Below are positions 12,301-21,634 of a stretch of DNA of 64,000 nucleotides, in pieces. A program made the translations under genes and the position numbers. Origin of the DNA: Sparassis latifolia (lineage: Eukaryota > Basidiomycota > Agaricomycetes > Polyporales > Sparassidaceae); contig JAENRS010000022.1 in the NCBI GenBank assembly GCA_018466975.1, positions 310,001-374,000 on the forward strand. The letters are read 5' to 3'. The first letter of the stretch is position 1; every line of letters starts with the position of its first letter. The notes beneath the pieces were generated by a model. The model was not told where the DNA came from. It saw nothing but the letters and a program-made list of their open reading frames with translations, and ran no database searches.

Positions 12301-13203
12301 GAGCTATGGTTCAGTTTGCTCAATCAGATGAAATCTGGCTTGGAGAAAGCACATATTCTTGAGCTTTGCCAACTATAGTTGATAGTAGGGCTTTTGAAAT
12401 GATGAAAGTACTGAGAATGCTGTTGTAGCAGATGGGCCAAGGGTTCAAAAAGTACACATGGTGGTGCGTGATGTGATCACGTGACTGAAGTGCCTGTGCA
12501 TCGTCCGGCGTACTGGCATGGCTTCGCATTATTCATGCTTCATTGTTACAAACTCAAGTGTTACAAATTTTTCTAACTACAAAAATTGAAAACACAAAAG
12601 GTGACTTGTGATGACTGAGGGCGGGCCCTCCCTCATTCGCCACAAGCACCAGAAAGAAGGGAAAAGAAAAAGAAGGTAGACTACAAGAAAAGTACAAATA
12701 CAATTTGAAAAACACCAAAAGGAAGTCAGAAAACTGTCGCAAAATGTTAAAAAATGCTCACCTTGTGCGCTGCATTGCTCGCACTGCAGTGACCATCGTC
12801 AATTTTCAGTACATGTGTAAGAGGCTGTGGAAACATCAAAAGGTCAGTATTCTTCAAAGTGTAAGGAAAAAAACTTACCGGTTCTTTCAATCCACTATAG
12901 GATTTGGCCTCATCTTCACCACTGCTATAAAACCCACTATATGCTGAAGAACGGTTGTCAGTATCAGTATGAAGTGTAGTGGAGTACTTACCACATCGTT
13001 CTTACACTTCCTGTACTTCCACCATACCATGCAAAAAGAAACAAACAAGTAAAAAACACTGACCTTGTGGAGCAGGCCAATGGCGGCTCCACGCACGACT
13101 CGCACAGCATAAGGCTGATGGCTGGCGACAATGTAATGTGCAGAGCACATATGCGCCTAGACGCAAGTACGCCGAAGCACATTGGCACCGAAGTGCAAAA
13201 TCC
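12301..13203. other. no gene recognised inside the 7-kb element
   Basis: Short open stretches on both strands show no family features. An A-rich tract lies at about 12640-12760. Confidence 0.3.
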
Positions 13204-13490
13204 CCCAATTCCCATATATACCGAGTGAGAGGCGCGAGTGGGTCACCCCCACAACGCGGAGCCCTCTGCAGCTCGCTGCTGCATGCCCAGTGATCCCCCA
13301 AATCTCAAGTACCAGGTGAGGGATGCGAATGGGTCGCCCCCACAATATGGAGCCCTCTGCAGCTCGCTGCCACATGCCCAGTGATCCCCCAAAACTCAAG
13401 TACCAGGTGAGGAACGCGAGTGGGTCACCCTCACAACATGGAGCCCTCTGCAGCTCGTCGCCGCATGCTCAATGATCCCCCAAAACTCAC
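13204..13490. repeat. tandem repeat, 91-bp unit, about three copies
   Basis: The block GAGCCCTCTGCAGCTCG recurs at 13259, 13350 and 13441, exactly 91 bp apart, with the flanking GTGATCCCCCAAA and GAGTGGGTCACCC blocks repeated in step. Confidence 0.85.
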
Positions 13491-14163
13491 ATGTACCCCA
13501 TGACTGGCCAAAGACCAGCCATGGGATGAAGTCAGTAAAGTGCATATTACATAATACTATCTACAGGAAAAGAAACAGTTACCTTACAAAGGCACGTGCA
13601 AATAACTGAGCTTTGACACTGCATGCCCATGGCAACATGCAGCAACAAAGCTCAGCCACTTGTGGCCGGCTTGCTGGAAGAGGATGGTGATGGTAGAGAA
13701 GGAAGAGAGAGAGGAAGTTGCGCCAGCTCATAAAACCAACTATTTGGCCATGTTTGTTTGGTCATGTGCCCCAGACACCAGACGCGTCAAGCACCTTCCA
13801 TATGCAGAAGGTGTACACTGGTGGCTGGAATATTGCTATATTTGGACGATTTTCGGACTCCGATCAAATTTCAGCCACTGTCCACTAGATTTCGGGAAGT
13901 CCGGCCCTCCAAGCATATCACGTGATCTCCATGGGCTCGCGCGCACAAGTCCTTTTGATTGCAATCACTGTAATCTGATCTGTCTCTCTCTCTCTCTCTC
14001 TTGCTCTATCCTTGCTGTCTCTGCTCTGCTATATTTCTGTTGCTGTGCCTCTGCTGCTTATTCTCACACATCTATTTGGCTACTTTTGTATATTCTACCA
14101 TGCACAGCCAGTCTGAGAAGCACGCACAGTCTGCTCAGCCGGCCAGTCAGACCTCTACCTCAC
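13491..14163. other. stretch with a CT-rich microsatellite, no recognised gene
   Basis: An open frame of 168 codons starts at 13660 but is cysteine- and leucine-rich with no family features. It includes a (CT)n tract near 13981-14000, so it is probably not a gene. Confidence 0.3.
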
Positions 14164-14639
14164 TAGGCAGGGACATAGTAGTGTAATAAACTATGCAAAG
14201 GTCCAAGTATAGTTATAGTAAATGTTATAGTCCAGGTATGAGTTTGTTGGACCTGTGAAACCTGTACACATAGTATAGGTATATGAGGTCTGACTATATA
14301 AACCTGCGGAGTTTTTATAAATATATGAGTGAGACTCAAATTAAACTAAATTAATTAAAGCACAAATGCTAACACATATATTCTGTAAGAGAGCTACTTA
14401 AACTTAAACTTTGCATGTTAAACTTTGCTCTTAAGTACTACTTTACTTGAAGACATGTCCAGGATGTGTAGTAAACTACACATAGGTACATACATAGTAA
14501 TAGTACAGGTCATAGTACAGGTTTATCTTTTATAAACCTGTGACTCTCATAGACCTGTACTATATGCAGGTCTATGTACCTGTATGTATAGTCAGGGTCA
14601 GGCCTTTGTACTATAAAGGTAGACCTGTGTCCCTGCCTA
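14164..14639. mobile_element. small TIR element (~476 bp)
   Basis: The ends are inverted: TAGGCAGGGACA at left, and TAGGCAGGGACA as the reverse complement of the right end. The interior is AT-rich with many ATAGT/CTATA blocks and no reading frame. TA directly next to GGCAGGGACA at both sides may be the target duplication. Confidence 0.65.
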
Positions 14640-14644
14640 TACCC

Positions 14645-16226
14645 CGCAGTCTGGTGTTAGGCAATCTACCTTCAATCTGCACTCAATCCCAGAGAATCCT
14701 GCATCTGTGAGTACAAGTCAGGACCAGCATCAAGGTTTCAATCTCGATCAGGCTGATCAGCCAATTAGAGGAGGCATCTCGTACTGTAGATCTGTGCCAC
14801 CAGCTTACTACCATGGCCGACCTTTGCAAAAGGACAGACCAGGTATGTTTTCATGTTTCTAATAGTGAATACATTTGTCAAGTAAGCAACATTTCATTTG
14901 ATATTGTAATGACAGACTCTACCCTGCATTCGCTGACACCTCACATGACCCCCAAGCAGATACTATGTCGCAATTGACTCTGAGTGTGGATGAGATGAAG
15001 GACATGGATAATTAGAAGCAGTTCCAGTTGAGAGAAAGCAGAGATGACAGGGGGAGCATTGTGTATAGAGGTTTGTATGAAGATGTCAATAAAGATGGTC
15101 AGTTGAAGGGGGAGTTTCTGGATGATGACTCGGACAGAGGTGAGACATTTCTAGTAAATCACAATCACACCAGTAGCCCACCTCTGTCCAATGATGAATC
15201 AAAGGAGAGTGATAAATTGGACAATACCAAGGAGGAACATAAGGAGACAATCCACCAGCCACTAAGCTATGTGCCTGTGTCAAATGTCGAGGAGGATATC
15301 AAGGAGGATGTTGAGGAGGAGAGCAAGGCCGAGGCCAAGGATGAGGATGAGGATGAGGCAAGTGTTCCTGCTCTGCCCTCATGTGTTTTCAGAGCCACCC
15401 ATTTGTTGAAGTCATATGCAGGCCGAAAGGATGTGCATCTGCTGCTAAAATGGATGTCCCTCGATGCCGAAGCAGTCAACTCATACGTGATCCTGCAGTG
15501 TCTATCACTGCTGCTGTTCATGAACATGAGAACAGCTTACTCACCTCCAATCCAACTATACCTCCTTCTGCTCATGCTCCTAAGCATCAACATCACAAGA
15601 TCTTCCAGATGGCATAGAAGTCTGTGATATGGTGTTGTTTCTCTCTTCAACATATGCATCTTGCTAACACCATGCACCTAGTATTGCTTTCTCTGGCAAT
15701 AAGGCAGAAACTTGGTCGACTGTGACCGTCCAAACTGCAGCAGAGCTGTTTGCTTGCATTGCATTCCAGATCTCCGACAGTGGAATATGACTGAGCAGAT
15801 GCAGTTTGAATGTCTGGCCTGCACCATAAAGTGTGACAGAGGTGCAATGCAGGTATACCATGTAGGTTTAATATGAATTCTTTACTCGCACAAAAGCTGA
15901 TATTTGAGGGATATCAGGGCCTGTATAGTGTCCCATCCACTGAAAAATCTTGGGTACCATTGATGAAGGGTCTTTGGATTGTCGGCAAGAGGGAGATAGC
16001 ACTGACCACAAGGTTGGATACCACCTCTTTGGTTTTGGTTCATCTGCACCTGCACTTGCTGCCTGTGCATAATACCATCGCCAATCTTGTGGAGGAGTAC
16101 CTTCGAGCCTATTACGTTAACCGCAGTGAGTTCCTAAATTGGCTGGATGTTATCTTTGACTTGGAAGGTTCAGAGGCAACAGAAGGTCATCATCTTCATA
16201 TGCTCAACATAGTGTCAAAAATTTGA
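14645..16226 (+). pseudogene. unrecognised multi-exon gene remnant of the 7-kb element
   Basis: A frame after the small TIR element (about 14645-14845) ends at a plausible donor (CCAG|GTATGT). A second part starts after 14915, hits TAG at about 15013, and continues open from 15028 with a strongly acidic segment (KEDVEEESKAEAKDEDEDE) to about 15400. The downstream parts lie in other frames: 15381-15617 with many Cys/Pro residues, about 15680-15780, and 15873-16226 with hydrophobic patches. I do not recognise the protein. As the only gene-like content of the element, it may be the remnant of its own protein or captured host sequence. Confidence 0.45.
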
Positions 16227-16489
16227 TCATATGTATTTAGATTAAATTCAGTGGCTCTGAATCATTTGATATGAAGGATATTGGTCTCAGAATGTGATAG
16301 CAAAGGACGGCCCAACTACTACTACACAAACCCTGAAGGTGGTCTGACCTGGCTCATTATAGCTGATGGCATCACATGTGATGAAACCTGTATATATACA
16401 CTTGGTGAAGGCCCCAGCTTTAAAACTCCTATGTGTGAAGAGAATTTTGCCCTTTCTGATCAAAACAAATAGAAGATGCTACTTGGCTG

Positions 16490-17287
16490 AAGCCAAAGTG
16501 TGGAGAATCCTATATAGGATACAAATTTCAAGAGTCTCGGCCGAGACCATTATTTTCAAAAACCCTATGTAGTGCATCCTTGGCCAATGCCATATTTCAG
16601 AAGACCCTATATAGAATAGAAATTCTACTACCTTCAGCCAAGGCCAACATTTCTGCAAGAACTATATAGTGTATATTCAGCCAAGGCCAAAATTCAGATC
16701 TCTCTATATAGGTTAAAATTTGATGACTCCTGGCCGAGGCCACCATTTCCACAAGAACTATATAGGGTATCTGTAGCTGAGGCCAAATTTCAGACAATCC
16801 TATATAGAATGCAAATTGCTTGACCCTTGGCTGCAGGCACTATTTCCACAAAAATCTATATAGGGTACTCTTGGCCACAGCCAAATGTCAGGAAATGCTA
16901 TATAGAATCAAAATTTCATGTGCCTTGGCCAAGTGGAACACAAAGATTTTATATAGGTCCACTTGGCTAAGCCCAACTGTCTGCAAACTCTATATAGGAT
17001 TGGAATTTTATGACTCTTGGCCAATGGCACTATTTCAGCTACAATCTATATAGAGAAATGGCGGCCAACCTCAAAATGCCCGACAACCTATATAGACTTT
17101 AAACCGCACCTCCCTTGGCTAACTCCCAAATATGCGACTCAGCCTATATAGCCTACTTATCTTGGCCAACCCTACATCTCCATCCTATATTATATTCTTG
17201 GCCAACACTCGGTTTTATGGAAATTTACACAAAATATTCCACCTCGGTTATATGGACATTTGGGTATATATTGGCTGAATCGGCTCA
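16490..17287 (-). repeat. right terminal inverted repeat of the 7-kb element
   Basis: Its reverse complement follows 10331-11050 closely, for example the AACCGAGGTGG and AAAACCGAGTGTTGGCCAAG blocks near the outer end. The same alternation of CTATATAG and GGCCAAG blocks is present. The inner limit is approximate. Confidence 0.8.
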
Positions 17288-17293
17288 GAGTTC

Positions 17294-17566
17294 AGCTCTC
17301 CTTTGAATAGCCAGATTTTTTCCCCATTTTTCTCCATCACTCTTAAGTCCCTCTAGAGATAGTTTTCACAAGTTATCAAGGGTTTCACAATGCGAAGAAG
17401 AACAACGTGCAAGTATATTCTCCCTTCTAGAGTATTATCGTAGTATATCGGCGGCCAGCCATTTCACACTTTTCCACACTTGTCCTCCCATGCCAGTGCC
17501 AACTCATCTCATTGTCGACCTCTCGAATCACTGCTCGCTGACGTTCAGGCTGGACTCCCCTCCACA
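17294..17566 (+). repeat. 3' LTR of Gypsy-1, right part
   Basis: It matches 2696-2968 of the 5' LTR with scattered transitions and ends TCCACA, followed by the CCGG duplication. Confidence 0.9.
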
Positions 17567-17570
17567 CCGG

Positions 17571-19329
17571 CCACCTAGGACTCATGGCACTGGTGTTCGC
17601 ATCAAAGCGGGAGGTGCAGTATTCCAGGAGTTCGCACTGGAGATAGTCAATGAAAGAGTACAGTCAGACATGCGCGCACTGAAGCCAGTGATGCACTCGC
17701 CTCAGGGGGAGCTGTCTGAATGCTCTCTGTTGGATATCAGATGGGAGGAGATGATCACGCAGGTGAAGGGTGCCGCACCAACTCTATGGACGCTGCTGCA
17801 AGGGGTCACTTACACGGTGAAGCAGGAGAGGCGGAATAAACACAAAAGTCCAGATGCGGTACAATATACATTCACAGATTTATTTATTCACTTGTTGATA
17901 CTAATTAATTGTGGCTTTGTTCAGTCCATTCTCACTATGACATCAATAGCTTGTTTCTCTCACTCGCACAACCTCTGCAAGCTGCCGAAGCTCTTGACTG
18001 TCTACTTCAAGAGTTGTGGTCTGGCGACGAAAGCCTTCGACACGCTACATGCTCTCGGTGTCTGTATGAGCCAGAAATGGGCGTATGCTGGTATCAACGC
18101 TCTTGCTGAAGCCTTCCACATTGTGCTCCTCGAGGATATCCATAAATACCCATAGTTCGGATGTCATGACAATCTTAACATCCCATTCAAAGTCTACGAG
18201 CAGCGTCTAGGAAATCAAAGCCACTTTGACAGTGGCACGGCTGGTACTATATTCGTCATCAAAAGTCCTGACTCTATTGCTCCCAACAATCAGGCATTAC
18301 AGGCACAGCTGGCCATTGGGAGCAAGAAAACAATCACATACATGAACGTACTGGGCCTCAAATTTTCTGCTAGTTCACGCATCCATGCTCATGCTGTCTT
18401 TCGCATTCTCTCCATTCTTGTGCATGCTCCCAAATTTGACCTCGAGTCCTATGACCAAAGTGATGACCCCATCTTCAAACCTCCACCTCCCATCTATCAA
18501 CTACCTACTGGCCCCAAGCATGCAACTTGCCAGTACATGCTGAATACGGTGCACATTGAAGAGGCATCATACGAAGGGAACGATAAGCTCATGGCTGAAT
18601 GGTTTCAGCAGCTGAAGCTCAACACTCCAGAGGAACAAAGGAAGACTGGGCTTAAGCATGTCCTTCTCTGGGCTGGTGACCAACTGACTATATCCCATCT
18701 CCGTGGTCTGCAGAACTTCCGTGCAGAAGATCTGAACTCGTTCGAGTGCATGGAGTACTTGGTCAAGCAACTGGGCTGGCTGCATGCGCTGATGGCTCTC
18801 GAGAAGTCATATCATTCCCAGTACTATGGTACTCGTGCAGGACGTGGGTTAATACAGGTGTTCGAGCTATTGAAGCGCAAGGGACTTCATTCACCATCCG
18901 TCAAGGGCATTTTCCATCATAGCATACAAGAGGGGCTCACGATCATTGCAGAAGCACACATCCGGAACCTGTGGTGTCTTACCGGCAAGATCGAGTCTCT
19001 CAAGGACTTGCGCTCCTGATCATCCCAAAAGCTACTTGAACTAGTGTCGTACATTCTGGACAAGTTTGCGTCAACCGCGGCACTGCAAAATCTTGCTGAT
19101 CGGCCTCGTGACAACCAAGACGATGTTCTGTACCACGCAATCATGTTCAATCGCGATATTCTAGATTATCTTGACCTCACAGATGCTATATAGTCCAGCG
19201 ATGTTGGCCAGATGGAGGATCAACTACCCGCATGCTCTTTCGATTTATTGGCAGCTGGAGTTCAAATTATGCGATAGAGGTACTGAAGCTTCTACAGTCC
19301 CTACATCGAGAGTGGCCAGATGACCTAAA
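17571..19329 (+). pseudogene. DUF6589-type protein, central part
   Basis: It continues the N-terminal part at 1698-2105 in phase. Conserved family segments follow in order: LLTVYFKSCGLATKAFDTLH, MSQKWAYAGINALAEAFH, FSASSRIHAHAVFRILSIL, ATCQYMLNTVHIEEASYEGN, LWAGDQLTISHLRGLQNFR and YYGTRAGRG. An intron at about 17860-17940 is likely. Breaks: TAG at 18153-18155 where a Trp codon TGG fits, TGA at 19017-19019 where CGA fits, TAG near 19191, and a frameshift near 19220, after which the frame SSNYAIEVLKLLQSLHREWP runs to a donor (AA|GTAAGT) at 19329. The family segments are otherwise well kept, so decay is recent compared with the gene's age. Confidence 0.85.
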
Positions 19330-21120
19330 GTAAGTGAGATTTACAGGGCATACAACAATCTGCACTCGTGATTGGTATGGCACTGAGGGACCTCACACGA
19401 TCTCAGTTTATTGAGGAGGGTGAACCGATTCAGCATCTCATTTGATGCAGTAGAGCAGCTGCTTTGCTGTTGCGAGATCATTACCTTAGACATGGTGGAA
19501 GGGAATGTAACCCATGCCATGGTGAAGCCAGTGAGCAGGTCTGATATATGCGGTGTCCCTGAAGGTGGCGATGGCCCTGAGGCCCAGGAGGAGCATGAAG
19601 GTGATGCCTCCTCAAGAACTCACGATGGCTGATGGCGCTGCTACTGCTGCCAAAGTTCACAAGGTTCGCCAGCCTGCCGCCACGGCCAAAAACCCAATGA
19701 TTCAAATTGGAGGAGATGAAGGGCCGAGCGAGGAGACTGGTGGCGGAGCCTCTGATGATGGTGAAGAGGACGATGCGCACTTTCCTGTACCTAGCAGTGG
19801 TGCTGAATGACTGCCATCACCTCCGCTTATGCCTAAGATGAGGAAGGCAGCTGTCACGGAAGGCCGTCCATCAGGTCAAGCCAAAGCACTCCAGGGAAGG
19901 TCGATCACTGATGCCCTTCAGAGTAATATCCCCAGCAGGATCACTCGCAGTACTTTCAGTCTCAGCTTACATCTCGGCGATGAGTCATACTGACATTACT
20001 GAATAGAGGAGGGCAGGGTGTCGGTGAAGAAGGGTGTTAAAAAGGTAAAAAATGTCTTTGTACATTGACTAGGGAGTGTTTCCACTGCAGCTTTGAAGTG
20101 TACAAACATTATGAGTATGCTAGGACTGTGTTTAATTCGTACTTTCCATGAGATTCACCTTTTTAGTATGTTCGATCCCGAATTTCCCCCAAATTGGCCT
20201 CTAGGTGAGGTTCGATCCAAATTTTCCCCCAAAATAACCCTTTTGGAAAAATGTTATATGAAAATCCCCAAAAATGCCCATTTCCAAGACCTCCAAAAGT
20301 GCTAGCCTGAAGATCGAACCTCTTATAGCATTTGCAGTGGTCCTGTCAAATCGCAATGTGCAGTGGTAGGCTCATCCTTCCAAACTGGTGGTACAACAGA
20401 CTCAAAGGATGTCACAGGTACCTGCAAACTGGGAGGGGTGACAGAGAACATGTTAATCTACTATGTTGCAACATCTCCCCTATGGCCCACACCAATAGTA
20501 ATCCCTGGTTGTCACAGAACTGAACCAGAGCATCCCTGCACTGTGTTCGAGCCTTTTAAACTTCAGTATCTCATAAAACACACCATAGCAGGGAGAGCGC
20601 ATCAAGAACACATCTGCCGTTTTCAGTCAGGAACCGCTACGGCTAAGGGGGTGCGTATTGAAGCAGACCTATATGATTCTGTCCCTTCCTCATTCATAGG
20701 GATCATTTTGTAGTCTGCCTATAGGAGACTACCTAAAGCTATGGGCCAGATCTCATCATCTGTCTGTCTCAGATCTCCTCGGATGATCAGATCCAGATTG
20801 GCACATCAAAGCTATCTCACTGCCTCATATTCTGTGACATCATTCATGCTATTAAGTACTCTTGGAATTGCAACAAATATCATTCAATTTTCGAACTTCT
20901 GCTATCTGCATTACAAATACTAGCAAATGATGAAGGCAGCAGATGGCACAAATGCATGGGCCAATGAAGAGCACATCAGATACCGGAGACGGGACTAATA
21001 TCTAAGTTCCTTACATTGTGGGAACATCCGGCAAGTGTCAATAGTAAGAGCCTCCCTTCACGACGCATTGTAGACAGTTTGTTCTCCGCTTCGGGTGGCT
21101 TGCAAATACCACAGAACGGC
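19330..21120. other. interruption in the DUF6589-type gene, origin unknown
   Basis: The conserved sequence breaks off at the splice donor 19329 and is picked up only near 21128. The ~1.8 kb between is far longer than the introns here, so another insertion is likely. An open frame at 19553-19810 is Gly/Glu/Asp-rich and has no family features. A short inverted pair, GAGGTTCGATC at about 20207 and GATCGAACCTC at about 20313, suggests a small fold-back unit. I could not define the ends of the insertion. Confidence 0.4.
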
Positions 21121-21127
21121 CGAACTC

Positions 21128-21631
21128 ATTTCTCTCTGTGGATATGCTACAAGAGCACAATATTCATGATATCAAGGTGCATCTGTGGGTCGAAATGTAC
21201 TATATACTTAGTCTTCTCCTTTCGAAACATCGTTCTAGTATACCTTTCAAGTTTTGGGACCGTTCGTGACTTGGAACTACATCACGAAGATCTCTGCCTC
21301 GATTCCGTGCCAGCGCAAGGTCAAGGATCATGTAGAGGCAGAGATCAATCACTTCTAATGCGGCAAGTCTCACACAAGCCCTGACAAAGAGGAAGACATT
21401 TCACGCCTACAAGCTTCATTTCAGTCTTCGAAGTTGCACAAGTACGAACCCGGTCGACATCTACATAGTGGAGACAAAGTTGTAGACATCATCACACAAG
21501 GCTGTAATCCCACGAAGATGAAGACTACATTCCATAACTGGTCTAGCAAGTGTGTTTCGGAACACGCAAAAATACAAGATTGGGATCCAGCACAGGTATT
21601 AACATTCCATTTCACTCATATCACATACTGA
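21128..21631 (+). pseudogene. DUF6589-type protein, C-terminal part
   Basis: A piece reading LSVDMLQEHNIHDIK (about 21135-21175) matches the conserved late part of the family. After an intron, KISASIPCQRKVKDHVEAEI (about 21275-21340) and SHTSPDKEEDISRLQASFQS (about 21368-21427) follow, then KLHKYEPGRHLHSGDKVVDI. A TAA at about 21357 breaks the frame in between. The last open frame ends with TGA at 21629-21631, four bases from the stop of the opposing RecQ-like gene. Confidence 0.7.
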
Positions 21632-21634
21632 CCT

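Larger units (their letters stand above)
10331..17287. mobile_element. ~6.95-kb DNA element with very long terminal inverted repeats
   Basis: GAGTTC occurs once in the intact LTR but flanks this block on both sides (10325-10330 and 17288-17293), so it is the target duplication (6 bp, possibly 5). The two ends are inverted repeats of about 0.7-0.8 kb. The outer ends are imperfect: CACACCTATCAGCC at left against TGAGCCGATTCAGCC at right (reverse complement). The interior holds two copies of a MITE, a third small TIR element, a 91-bp tandem repeat and pieces of an unrecognised gene. No transposase of a known superfamily was recognised, so the class is open; it may be a non-autonomous copy. Confidence 0.8.
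2106..17566 (+). mobile_element. Ty3/Gypsy LTR retrotransposon (Gypsy-1) with a nested insertion
   Basis: LTRs begin TGTGG and end CCACA. The 5' LTR is 2106-2968; the 3' LTR is 9777-10330 plus 17294-17566, cut by a ~7-kb element. CCGG lies directly before the 5' LTR (2102-2105) and directly after the 3' LTR (17567-17570), giving a 4-bp target duplication inside the DUF6589-type gene. The internal region has gag, protease, reverse transcriptase, RNase H and integrase in Gypsy order, with many stops and frameshifts. No chromodomain was seen after the integrase. The copy is dead. The LTRs differ by point changes and by a ~36-bp indel near 2280-2315. Confidence 0.9.

Noticed and set aside
13660..14186. 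168-codon open frame as a gene
   Set aside because: It runs through a CT microsatellite and has no family features.
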